This document shows, piece after piece, positions 1 to 6,786 of a stretch of DNA of 12,595 bases. The notes below the pieces were generated by a model. It saw nothing but the letters and a program-made list of their open reading frames with translations. It was not told the DNA's origin and ran no database searches. The position numbers were made by a program, and so were the translations under genes. The stretch is from positions 1-12,595 of the forward strand of contig CAYZWU010000090.1 in the NCBI GenBank assembly GCA_964482235.1, given 5' to 3'. The stretch is from CAYZWU01 sp964482235. Its GTDB lineage: Bacteria; Planctomycetota; B15-G4; CAYZWU01. The stretch's first letter is position 1, and each line of letters opens with the position of its first letter.

Positions 1-592
1 CAGGATCGACCTCCACGAAACGGGCGCCGCGAAAGGCCTCCCTGTCGACCCAGCGCGGATTGAGGAGAAGGGTGTCCGGCGCGACGCAGGACACGGCGGA
101 CTTGAGGTGAAGGCAGGCATCCACCGGCACGGCCGTCACCCCGTACCCGTGCGGCTCGACGACGGCGCGCAGCTGCTCGATCCCCGCGCTGCTTGTCCGC
201 CCCGACGATCCCACGTAGATCGTGCGGCCGAAGACGAGCACATCGCCACCGTCCAGGGTGCCCGGCGGTTCGATGAAATGGAGCTCCCGGTGCGGCTCGA
301 GAGCCGCGGCTATGCTCGGCGTTTCCTTCCGCCGCGACGCGGCGCCGGGTCTTGTGACGACGGCGAGCTCGTCCAGAACAACCGCGCAGTCCTCGACAAA
401 GACGGAGTCGGGAAGATCGTCCTCTGCGGGAAGCTTCTGCACGCGGCAGCCCAGGCCGGCCAGGCACTCCTCGTAGCGACGATGCTGCTCCGCGGCAAGA
501 TCGACGTCGATCGCCTCCCGTACGAGATGGGTGAGCTCGCATTGGCCGATCCCGGCGCTCACCTCCCTTGTGATCGCGATCATCCGTGACAT
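1..592 (-). CDS. Dimethylarginine dimethylaminohydrolase-like amidinohydrolase, C-terminus cut off by window edge
   Basis: Members of this family hydrolyse Nomega-methylated arginines (or related guanidino compounds) to citrulline and an amine in the cytoplasm. The 197 visible residues match the N-terminal three quarters of bacterial DDAHs, which are usually about 255 residues. Visible marks are REVSAGIGQCELTH (residues 9-22), the substrate-binding PDSVFVED (61-68), PGTLDGGD (110-117), the GRT loop (131-133) and CLHLKSA (160-166), which contains the general-base His162. The nucleophilic Cys near the C-terminus lies beyond base 1 and cannot be checked. The ATG at 592 is chosen because GGGAGG sits 5 bases upstream; an in-frame ATG at 583 has a worse position. 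It follows the serine hydrolase gene by 53 bases on the same strand, suggesting an operon. The exact substrate (dimethylarginine versus another guanidine) is inferred from family only; citrullinase-like or arginine deiminase-related activity is possible. Confidence 0.88.
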   Translation of the reverse strand, partial: MSRMIAITREVSAGIGQCELTHLVREAIDVDLAAEQHRRYEECLAGLGCRVQKLPAEDDLPDSVFVEDCAVVLDELAVVTRPGAASRRKETPSIAAALEPHRELHFIEPPGTLDGGDVLVFGRTIYVGSSGRTSSAGIEQLRAVVEPHGYGVTAVPVDACLHLKSAVSCVAPDTLLLNPRWVDREAFRGARFVEVDP

Positions 593-645
593 CCGCTCCT
601 CCCTTCAGGCGCTGCCGGTGCAGCGATCGATCGGCATTCGATCGC

Positions 646-2040
646 TCACCGTGCGCGGCTGTACCTCCTTCCGCGGATCGAGATCTGGTCGACGGGACCG
701 CTGCCCTTGCGCTTGAACTTGACCCTGGTCAGGGAGGTCCATTCGTAGAGCACGAGGTCCTTTCCGTCGATGCCGAGGACGGCGCGAGTCACCGGTCCGG
801 CCCCGCCGTTGCGGCCGGGCCAGTGGATCTCCGCACGGGTCACCTTGCCGTCGATCTTCACGATGACGGCCGTGCCCTTGGTGTCCTCGTAGCGCCCGGC
901 GATCGCCTCCCCGAGCCGGGTGTCCAGCGGCTGCGGAACCTTCTTGCACGTGGGCGGATCGTCGAAGAGGATCTCTTCCACCGCCTGAGCCACCCGGTAT
1001 GCCGGCACGTCGTCGCGGTTGCAGAGCACGAAGAGGCAGCCGTTCTCCTTGGGGTAGCGGCGGACGTCGCAGACGAAGCCGCGCACCGAACCGCCGTGGG
1101 ATTGGACCAGCCTCCCGCGCGAGTTCCGCGTCACGTACCAGCCCAGGGCGTAGTTCTTCAGGCCGGGATCGAAGAGCTTCTTCGTGGAATTCTTGCTCAG
1201 CACCTTGTTGTCGCGCAGGGCGCGATCCCAGCGCCAGAGGTCCCAGACCGTGGTGACCGCGCCGCCCATGCCGCGATACTGGAAGCCGTAGCTCCCGTAA
1301 GGATGTTCGAGCGCCGAGCGCGGTTGGCCCCGCGACGAGCGGCCTATCACGACAGCCGCTTTCCCCGGCGCCCTGTCGCCGGTGAAGCACGTGTTTTTCA
1401 TCCCCGAAGGGACGAAGAGAGACTTCCTGCAGTAGGTCATGTAATCCTTGCCCGAAGCGCGGGCGATGATCTCGCTGAGCAGGGCGTATCCCTGGTTCCA
1501 GTACTCCCAGTGCGTGCCGGGCTTGTGGACAGGGCCGCCGCGCAGGAACAGGGGCAGGACCTTGGCGAGGTCGGTGCCTCCGCCCGACGAGTTGGTGCCC
1601 GGGATGCCCGAGGTGTGCTGCACCAGGTGCCGGATCGTGATCTTGCTGCAGTCCTCGGGAATGCCGGGCAGGTGCTTTGCCATGGGATCGTCGAGATCGA
1701 GCTTTCCCTGCTCTTCGAGGCGAAGGATCGCGGCGGCCGTGAATTGCTTGGTGGCCGATGCGATCTCGAAGAGCGTTGCCGGCGTGATCGGCTTCTTGCC
1801 GGCCAGGTCCGCGCTGCCCACACCCACGGCGGCCACGACCTTCCCGTCCTTCGCCGCCAGCACGGCGCCGCTGAAGCCGACCGATTCGGCGTTCTTGACG
1901 AACTCGACGATGCGATCTCCCACGGCGCCCTTGCCGAGGTCCCTGTCTTCGCGCTCGGCAGCGTGCAGCGAAAAGAAACTCCCCGGTGCAACGAGGATGA
2001 TAACGATGGAAGCGATCGCAAGGAGACGGTTCTTCTTCAT
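646..2040 (-). CDS. Secreted serine hydrolase, beta-lactamase/PBP-like (peptidase S12 family)
   Basis: This 464-residue protein belongs to the class C beta-lactamase/DD-peptidase/esterase fold. Residues 1-28 form a signal peptide (KKNR, hydrophobic core, LHAA), so it acts outside the cytoplasm. The catalytic SxxK is Ser95-Ala-Thr-Lys98 in FEIASATK, the second motif is Tyr180-Trp-Asn182 in EYWNQGY, and the third is His315-Gly-Gly317 in SHGGSVRG, in the usual order and spacing. HTSGIPG (142-148) is also typical. Residues from about 372 to 464 form an extra beta-rich tail (AGRYEDTKG onward) like the DUF3471/lipocalin-type tail of S12 peptidases. The family covers D-amino-acid peptidases, esterases and cell-wall enzymes; true beta-lactam resistance is not implied. 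A GAGAGGTG ribosome site precedes the ATG by about 8 bases. It is the first gene of a probable two-gene unit with the DDAH-like gene. The fold is certain, the substrate unknown. Confidence 0.93.
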   Translation of the reverse strand: MKKNRLLAIASIVIILVAPGSFFSLHAAEREDRDLGKGAVGDRIVEFVKNAESVGFSGAVLAAKDGKVVAAVGVGSADLAGKKPITPATLFEIASATKQFTAAAILRLEEQGKLDLDDPMAKHLPGIPEDCSKITIRHLVQHTSGIPGTNSSGGGTDLAKVLPLFLRGGPVHKPGTHWEYWNQGYALLSEIIARASGKDYMTYCRKSLFVPSGMKNTCFTGDRAPGKAAVVIGRSSRGQPRSALEHPYGSYGFQYRGMGGAVTTVWDLWRWDRALRDNKVLSKNSTKKLFDPGLKNYALGWYVTRNSRGRLVQSHGGSVRGFVCDVRRYPKENGCLFVLCNRDDVPAYRVAQAVEEILFDDPPTCKKVPQPLDTRLGEAIAGRYEDTKGTAVIVKIDGKVTRAEIHWPGRNGGAGPVTRAVLGIDGKDLVLYEWTSLTRVKFKRKGSGPVDQISIRGRRYSRAR

Positions 2041-2273
2041 GACTTTTTCACCTCTCTCTGAAATTCCACTTCATCGTACGCAGCCTGCTCCGAGGGGGCA
2101 AGAGAGGAATGGGGGGAGGAAAAGACCCGGCAGGGCCGGGAAAGAAGCCGCCGGCTGTTACCGCACCCCCTGCTTTCATCTATCTAATCGTGGTGATGAT
2201 GGGCAAGGTCCATCTCCGGCAAGGCCGGGGAGGATCCGCCGCTTCGCCGCACCTAATACAGGGATCGATCAGA

Positions 2274-2304
2274 AAAGACGGGGCTCGCTCGGCGAGACGT
2301 CTTT
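2274..2304. terminator. Stable stem-loop, terminator-like when read on the minus strand
   Basis: AAAGACG (2274-2280) pairs perfectly with CGTCTTT (2298-2304), and inside it CTCGC (2284-2288) pairs with GCGAG (2292-2296) around a 3-base loop; the two stems are joined by a small GGG/A internal loop. Read on the minus strand the stem ends in GTCTTTTCT, which resembles a short U-tract, so it could end leftward transcripts before they enter the serine hydrolase gene. No gene needs terminating here, so a structured leader or small-RNA end is an equally good reading. Confidence 0.4.
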
Positions 2305-2484
2305 CCCGGCCCTTCTCGCGCCTGCTGCGATGCCGCTCCGGGTGGATCCAGATGCAGGAAATCAAGCCATCCCGTTTCGCATGTAGAGGCGGGGCAAGGG
2401 AGCGGCTTTCACGCGAGGTGCGAGGAGGAGCCGGTTTTCATTCATTCCATCAATTATCATTCTTTGAAGCGGGGACCATATCGG

Positions 2485-2508
2485 AAAAACTGTGCGCGGT
2501 TTTTTTTT
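2485..2508 (+). terminator. Short stem with nine-T tract upstream of PEP synthase, attenuator candidate
   Basis: AAAAACTG pairs with CGGTTTTT (one G-T wobble) around a TGCG loop, and the T run continues to nine bases (2500-2508). The arrangement is that of a weak intrinsic terminator reading rightward, 117 bases before the PEP synthase start. The stem is A/T-rich and therefore weak. If the gene's promoter lies upstream, this could attenuate it; if the promoter lies just downstream, the T-tract may only block read-through or act as a bent upstream element. Confidence 0.3.
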
Positions 2509-2625
2509 GTCCTGTCATCATTTTGTCATTCGATATCTTATTAAGGAAGGCGCAAGGAACGCTGATGCGGCGGGCGGTTGATCTCGGGAATTAGAATCGA
2601 ATCCATTCAGAAAGGCGAGGTGGGT

Positions 2626-4836
2626 ATGTCGAACTCGAACATTCTCTGGTTTCGCGATATTGGTCTGGACGATCTTCCTCTCGTGGGCGGCAAGAACGCT
2701 TCTCTGGGCGAACTGATCAATCTCGACGGCGTCCTGGTTCCGGACGGATTTGCCATCACCACCAAGGCCTTCGACGAGTTCATGAATCCCCTGAAGAAGG
2801 AGATTTCCGAACAGATCAAGAACCTGGTGGTGGACGGATTCCGGGACATGAGGCTCCTGGACAAGACGTCGCGGACGATCCGCCGCATCGTGGAGGAGGC
2901 TCCCTTTACCGAAGGATTCGAGGCGGAAGTGCGCGAAGCCTTCGAGCAGATGGATCGCGATCGCAACGTGGCCGTTAGGTCGTCCGCCACGGCGGAGGAT
3001 CTTCCCGAGGCCAGCTTCGCCGGCCAGCAGGATACCTTCCTGAATGTTTCGAGCTTTCCCGACCTCATGGTCAAGATCAAGAAATGCTTCTCCTCCCTCT
3101 ACACCGCACGGGCCATGTCGTACCGTCACGAGAACAAGTTTCCCGAGGAGGAGGTCGCCATCTCCGTGGGCATCCAGGAGATGGTGCGCGCCGACTGGAA
3201 CGGCGTGAGCGGCGTGATGTTCACCATCGACACGGAGACGGGTAACGAGAACCTGCTCCTGGTCACGCCGCACAGGGGGCTCGGCGAGGCGATCGTGCAG
3301 GGCGAGGTGAAGCCCGACGAGGTCTACATCATGCGCCACTCCCTCAAGGTGATCCAGAATCCGCTGAAGCTCCTGGGCGATTCGGCCTATTCCGAGCTGG
3401 CCAGGCAGGCCCTGGCGATCGAGGAGCATTACCGCGGGAAGTACGACCGGCCGATGTACATGGACATCGAGTGGGCTCTCGACGGCGAGACGGGAGACCT
3501 CTTCATCCTGCAGGCGCGCCCCGAGACGATCCACTCCCGGGCCCTCTCGCATTCGCGCTACTTCTTCGAGGATCCGGTGGAGAACTGGGATGTCCTGGCC
3601 AGCGGGCGCCCCGTGGGCACCAAGGTCGGGCAGGGGAAGGCGACCCTCCTCGGCGACGTGAGCCAGATCGATGCCTTCCGGGCGGGGCAGGTCCTGGTGA
3701 CGCGGATGACCGATCCCGACTGGGAACCGATCATGAAGCGCGCCTCGGCCATCGTCACCGACCTGGGCGGCAGGACCTGCCATGCGGCCATCGTGGCCCG
3801 CGAGATGGGCATCCCCTGCGTGGTTGGGACCGAGACGGGGACGAGGACGATCCCAGCGGGCACCGACGTGACGGTGAGCTGCGTGGAAGGCGAGCAGGGC
3901 GTCGTCTTCAACGGCCTGCGGAAGTTCAGCGTGGAGGAGATCAATTTCGACAAGATCCCGGAGACGCGGACGAAGATCATGCTCAACGTGGGATCGCCCG
4001 AGAACGCGCTGTCCGCCGCCCGGCTGCCGAACGACGGCGTCGGCCTGGCGCGGCTCGAGTTCATCATCGCCTCGCACATCGGCCAGCATCCGCTCTACCT
4101 GATCAAGCTCGGCAAGGAGGACGTCTTCGTCGACAAGCTGGTCCTGGGGCTCAGCCGGATCGCCGGCGCCTTCTACCCGAAACCCGTGATCTTCCGCTTC
4201 TCGGACTTCAAGTCCAACGAGTATGCCAACCTGATGGGCGGGAAGGCCTTCGAGCCCCATGAGGAGAACCCCATGATCGGCTGGCGCGGAGCGTCGCGCT
4301 ACTACGACAGCCGGTACAGCGAGGCGTTCCAGCTCGAGTGCCAGGCCGTGAAGAAGGTGATCGACGACTTCGGCCTCGACAACGTGAACGTGATGTTCCC
4401 CTTCGTGCGCACGCCTGCCGAGGCCGAAAAGGTGCGCCGTCTGATCGACGACGCGAAGGTCAAGGCCGGCGTCTACATGATGTGCGAGATCCCGTCGAAC
4501 GTGATCTTGGCGAAGGACTTCCTTCCCTTCTTCGACGGTTTCTCCATAGGATCGAACGACCTCACGCAGACCACCCTGGGCCTCGACCGCGACTCGCCGC
4601 TCATCTCCCACCTCTTCGACGAGCGGAACGAGGCGGTGAAGAGGCTGATCGCCCAGGCGATCGCCACGTGCAAGGAGATGGGCAAGAAGGTCGGCCTCTG
4701 CGGCCAGGGCCCCTCGGACTTCCCCGACTTCGCCGAGTTCCTGGTGAAGGAGGGCATCGACAGCTTCTCCGTCACGCCCGACGTGGCGGTCAAGACCCGG
4801 ATGCTCGTGTCCGAGGTGGAGAAGAAGATGGACTGA
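2626..4836 (+). CDS. ppsA: Phosphoenolpyruvate synthase (pyruvate, water dikinase)
   Basis: The enzyme converts pyruvate, ATP and water to PEP, AMP and phosphate, the entry step of gluconeogenesis from pyruvate, in the cytoplasm. Domains run in the standard order over 736 residues: an N-terminal ATP-grasp domain beginning LVGGKNASLGE (Lys23) with VRSSATAEDLPEASFAGQQ (Arg118 region); the swivelling phosphohistidine domain with GGRTCHAAIVAREMG, catalytic His386; and the C-terminal PEP/pyruvate barrel with MIGWRGASRYY, the metal-binding CEIPSN segment, GSNDLTQTTLG and the acid/base Cys692 in LCGQGPSD. It is somewhat shorter than the roughly 790-residue E. coli enzyme but no motif is missing. The ATG at 2626 is preferred over one at 2578, because AAGGCGAGGTGG precedes it and the homologous MSNSNILWFRDIG segment begins there. 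It is monocistronic in this window, preceded by a long structured leader; no PEP synthase regulatory protein gene is visible. Pyruvate phosphate dikinase is less likely because of the motif spelling and length. Confidence 0.97.
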   Translation: MSNSNILWFRDIGLDDLPLVGGKNASLGELINLDGVLVPDGFAITTKAFDEFMNPLKKEISEQIKNLVVDGFRDMRLLDKTSRTIRRIVEEAPFTEGFEAEVREAFEQMDRDRNVAVRSSATAEDLPEASFAGQQDTFLNVSSFPDLMVKIKKCFSSLYTARAMSYRHENKFPEEEVAISVGIQEMVRADWNGVSGVMFTIDTETGNENLLLVTPHRGLGEAIVQGEVKPDEVYIMRHSLKVIQNPLKLLGDSAYSELARQALAIEEHYRGKYDRPMYMDIEWALDGETGDLFILQARPETIHSRALSHSRYFFEDPVENWDVLASGRPVGTKVGQGKATLLGDVSQIDAFRAGQVLVTRMTDPDWEPIMKRASAIVTDLGGRTCHAAIVAREMGIPCVVGTETGTRTIPAGTDVTVSCVEGEQGVVFNGLRKFSVEEINFDKIPETRTKIMLNVGSPENALSAARLPNDGVGLARLEFIIASHIGQHPLYLIKLGKEDVFVDKLVLGLSRIAGAFYPKPVIFRFSDFKSNEYANLMGGKAFEPHEENPMIGWRGASRYYDSRYSEAFQLECQAVKKVIDDFGLDNVNVMFPFVRTPAEAEKVRRLIDDAKVKAGVYMMCEIPSNVILAKDFLPFFDGFSIGSNDLTQTTLGLDRDSPLISHLFDERNEAVKRLIAQAIATCKEMGKKVGLCGQGPSDFPDFAEFLVKEGIDSFSVTPDVAVKTRMLVSEVEKKMD

Positions 4837-4861
4837 TTTCAAGACGGGGCCGGAAAAGGAA

Positions 4862-4892
4862 AAGAGGGACAGGGTGCCGCCCTGTCCCTCTT
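4862..4892. terminator. Bidirectional intrinsic terminator between convergent genes
   Basis: AAGAGGGACAGGG (4862-4874) is perfectly complementary to CCCTGTCCCTCTT (4880-4892), giving a 13-bp stem with a TGCCG loop. It lies 25 bases after the PEP synthase stop and 18 bases past the end of the opposing beta-helix gene. On the minus strand the stem is followed by TTTTCC repeated T-rich sequence, a good U-tract; on the plus strand the T-tract is short, so termination of the beta-helix transcript should be the stronger activity. Confidence 0.85.
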
Positions 4893-4910
4893 CGAAGTAA
4901 CAAGTCCGGA

Positions 4911-6536
4911 TCAGTGGACCTCAATCACCATCAAGTTCGTCAACTCGCTTCCCGCGAGAACCTGGAAAGGGTACTGCTCGCCGGGGAGCCAGTAGCCCGG
5001 TACTGATGCGGTGAGAGCCGATAATCCGTCGCTTCCAATGTCCGGCATCGGAAGCCGTCTCAAGATCGGGAATTGCAGGTAGAGATCGCCGTATGGCGTG
5101 GATTGGGGCGGATCTTGAATGCCGGAACCGAGTCCCAGGGTTACCGGCGTCGTTCCGGGTGTGCCAGCAATCTTCACGGTAACGGGGAGTCCGGGAGAAG
5201 TTGATCCGACCATGTAGAGATGCAAGTGAAATTCGTCGGCTCCCATGTCCACTGTTCCATCAGCGATTCGAGGATCGCCTTCGAAGTCAGAGAGTTGCGT
5301 GGCTGCGGAGTTGTCGCCCGCGTTCCTGCAGGGGGATGGCCATGTGAGATGAAAGTCGTCACAAACCGTATCTGCCAGGAGTGGATCCGCATCGATCATG
5401 CCCGTTCCCCAGTTGAGGGTGCAGCCGGACTTGACTATACAGGAGGACAGGCCTCCCTCCACGTCCGAGAAGCTGACAGTTGCGGTTGAAGGCCATGTTG
5501 ACTCTCCCACGTAGATTTCGTTGCCCTCCAGTGCGGAATTGTTCCAGAGGATCGTATTCACGATCGTCGAAGATCCTCCATCAGTCAAAGCGACGCCGCC
5601 ACCATTGCCGGCCGAATTGCTGATTATCGTGTTGTTCGTCACGGCGGAAACGGAGTCATAGTAGATGTACAGGCCGCCGCCGTGGCTGGCGGCAGTGTTG
5701 CCGAAAATCAAGTTGTTCGAGATGGATGTCGTGTTGCTGATACCGCTTCCGATTCCACCGGCGGTATTGTTGGATCTGTTCTCGGAAACGACGTTGCCCT
5801 CGATCGTTCCCGCACTGCTGTGGCCTATTCCGATCCCTCCTGAATATTCAGCGTTGTTTCCTGCAATGGTGTTGTTCCTGATGGTCGGGGCAGAGCTGTA
5901 ACCGAATAGGATTCCTCCACCGAGTTCACCAGACACGTTTCCTGAAATGAAATTGTTGACGATCTCGGGGTTGCAGGAAAAGACGGCGCATATACCTGCC
6001 CCGCCCGTACCGCCGGGGACACCGTAGCCCAGAGTCGTGTTATCAGTGACAACATTGTCGAGGATCTTCGGATGGGCGCCGTCGGTGCAGCAGATTCCCG
6101 CGCCGCCGTCCGTCGTGTTGCCTGTCACAACGTTGTTCACGATCGTAGGCGAGGACGTCTTGCAGTAGATTCCGCCTCCAACAAGAGAGTACTCGGGATG
6201 GTCGGGATCGACGACCCCGCTTCCATTCATCAACGAGAAACCGTCCAGCACGGAGTCCGATCCCTCTCCCGATTTGAACGTCACCACGCTCCCGCTGGCA
6301 TTGCCGTCGACGACGGTCGCTGCTGCGCCGCCCTCGCTCTGAACCGTGACTGCCTTGCCGAGGAAATCCACGTTCTCCACGTAGGTGTTCGGGCGGACGA
6401 TGATCGTATCCCCGGCCGATGCGGCGCTGATGGCATCCTGGATCGTCGCGTGGTCGTCGGGGACGAAGATAGTGGCTGCGAAGCCAATGGTCTGCGAGAT
6501 GAAGAGAGCAGAGATTACGAATATGATAGCTTTCAT
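4911..6536 (-). CDS. Secreted right-handed parallel beta-helix repeat protein
   Basis: This 541-residue protein has a signal peptide (residues 1-21, cleavage around GFA-ATI). Then comes the common opening of such proteins, IFVPDDHATIQDAISAAS AGD (24-43). About eight coils of some 27 residues follow, each with an [P/S]xIxNNxIxGN core and a GGGI turn: near 130, 156, 190, 217, 243, 270, 297 and 323. Residues 396-436 match the SPCxNAGD...DFEGDPRxxxGxxDMGADE segment that closes many of these helices. Residues 437-541 form a separate all-beta module ending in FQVLAGSELTNLMVIEV, like C-terminal modules repeated across Planctomycetes-type secretomes. No catalytic residues for a polysaccharide lyase could be assigned, so a structural or carbohydrate-binding surface role is as likely as an enzyme. 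AAGGAG lies 8 bases before the ATG. Its GC content looks lower than that of the PEP synthase gene. It is divergent from the sigma/kinase unit and convergent with PEP synthase. Confidence 0.92.
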   Translation of the reverse strand: MKAIIFVISALFISQTIGFAATIFVPDDHATIQDAISAASAGDTIIVRPNTYVENVDFLGKAVTVQSEGGAAATVVDGNASGSVVTFKSGEGSDSVLDGFSLMNGSGVVDPDHPEYSLVGGGIYCKTSSPTIVNNVVTGNTTDGGAGICCTDGAHPKILDNVVTDNTTLGYGVPGGTGGAGICAVFSCNPEIVNNFISGNVSGELGGGILFGYSSAPTIRNNTIAGNNAEYSGGIGIGHSSAGTIEGNVVSENRSNNTAGGIGSGISNTTSISNNLIFGNTAASHGGGLYIYYDSVSAVTNNTIISNSAGNGGGVALTDGGSSTIVNTILWNNSALEGNEIYVGESTWPSTATVSFSDVEGGLSSCIVKSGCTLNWGTGMIDADPLLADTVCDDFHLTWPSPCRNAGDNSAATQLSDFEGDPRIADGTVDMGADEFHLHLYMVGSTSPGLPVTVKIAGTPGTTPVTLGLGSGIQDPPQSTPYGDLYLQFPILRRLPMPDIGSDGLSALTASVPGYWLPGEQYPFQVLAGSELTNLMVIEVH

Positions 6537-6786
6537 GATATTATCTCCTTACGTTCACATGATTCACCTGGCTCGGAACCCTTTCATCCGAGCCTCACAC
6601 CTGTGAATGTGAAAAAGGGGGTTCGCAAGGGCAAAAAATGATGGGATCTTTCTCCTGGCTTGAAGAGAGCATATAATTTCCTGCAGGTTCCCACTGCTTC
6701 GGGCTCCAGCGAGATAGAGAGATTCATCCAGGTTTTCGATCCGGTGAACCTTCTATTCTCAAACCTCTTGAAGTCGAGATGGAGGT
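6537..6786. promoter_or_regulatory. Divergent intergenic region between beta-helix gene and sigma/kinase operon
   Basis: These 250 bases must hold the promoters of both the leftward beta-helix gene and the rightward sigma-factor gene. A perfect TATAAT occurs on the plus strand at 6672-6677, about 110 bases before the sigma start, but without a recognisable -35 box at 16-18 bases. The hexamer GGAACC, which resembles ECF-type -35 elements, occurs once per strand: 6575-6580 plus, inside a hairpin, and 6686-6691 minus, followed after 16 bases by CTCT. These are candidate sites for self-regulation by the sigma factor; I cannot show that either is used. A nested hairpin occupies 6554-6613. Confidence 0.45.
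6554..6613. repeat. Nested inverted repeat with four TTCAC/GTGAA pentamers, in the beta-helix gene leader
   Basis: GGCTCGG (6570-6576) pairs perfectly with CCGAGCC (6588-6594) around an 11-base loop. Outside it, TTCACA (6554-6559) and TTCAC (6563-6567) can pair with TGTGAA (6608-6613) and GTGAA (6603-6607). The pentamers are thus arranged as a direct repeat on each flank and inverted across the centre. On the minus strand this precedes the AAGGAG ribosome site of the beta-helix gene by a few bases, so it could fold in that mRNA's leader or act as a symmetric protein-binding site. Confidence 0.5.

Larger units (their letters stand above)
2041..2625. other. Long non-coding region between divergent serine hydrolase and PEP synthase genes
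   Basis: These 585 bases hold no convincing gene: the one long open frame (2109-2594, plus) starts in low-complexity G-rich sequence, lacks a ribosome site and resembles no family. The stretch carries the promoters of the two diverging genes. I see two small GC palindromes of the form CCGGC-(3)-GCCGG (2126-2140 and 2216-2228), a stable stem-loop at 2274-2304, a weaker CGGCT/AGCCG pair (2403-2407 with 2429-2433), a stem plus nine-T tract at 2485-2508, and two TGTCAT copies 11 bases apart (2513-2518 and 2524-2529). A possible weak promoter for the PEP synthase gene is CTGTCA, 16 bases, TATCTT just after the T-tract; each box matches the sigma-70 consensus at only 4 of 6 positions. Confidence 0.6.

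Noticed and set aside
646..2040. Antibiotic-resistance beta-lactamase
   Set aside because: Motifs show only the broad S12/class C fold; the C-terminal extra domain and lack of AmpC-specific features point to a general peptidase or esterase.
586..2061. A 491-codon plus-strand open frame opposite the serine hydrolase
   Set aside because: Antisense shadow without family motifs; the opposite strand has signal peptide, SxxK, YxN and HGG motifs.
2109..2594. A 161-codon open frame in the region before PEP synthase
   Set aside because: No ribosome site, low-complexity start, passes through hairpins and the T-tract, and no resemblance to a known family.
2518..4842. A 774-codon open frame on the minus strand covering the whole PEP synthase gene
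   Set aside because: It mirrors the codon bias of a high-GC gene, has no recognisable domains and is rich in His/Leu/Asp/Val as expected for an antisense shadow; the plus-strand frame has all PEP synthase motifs.
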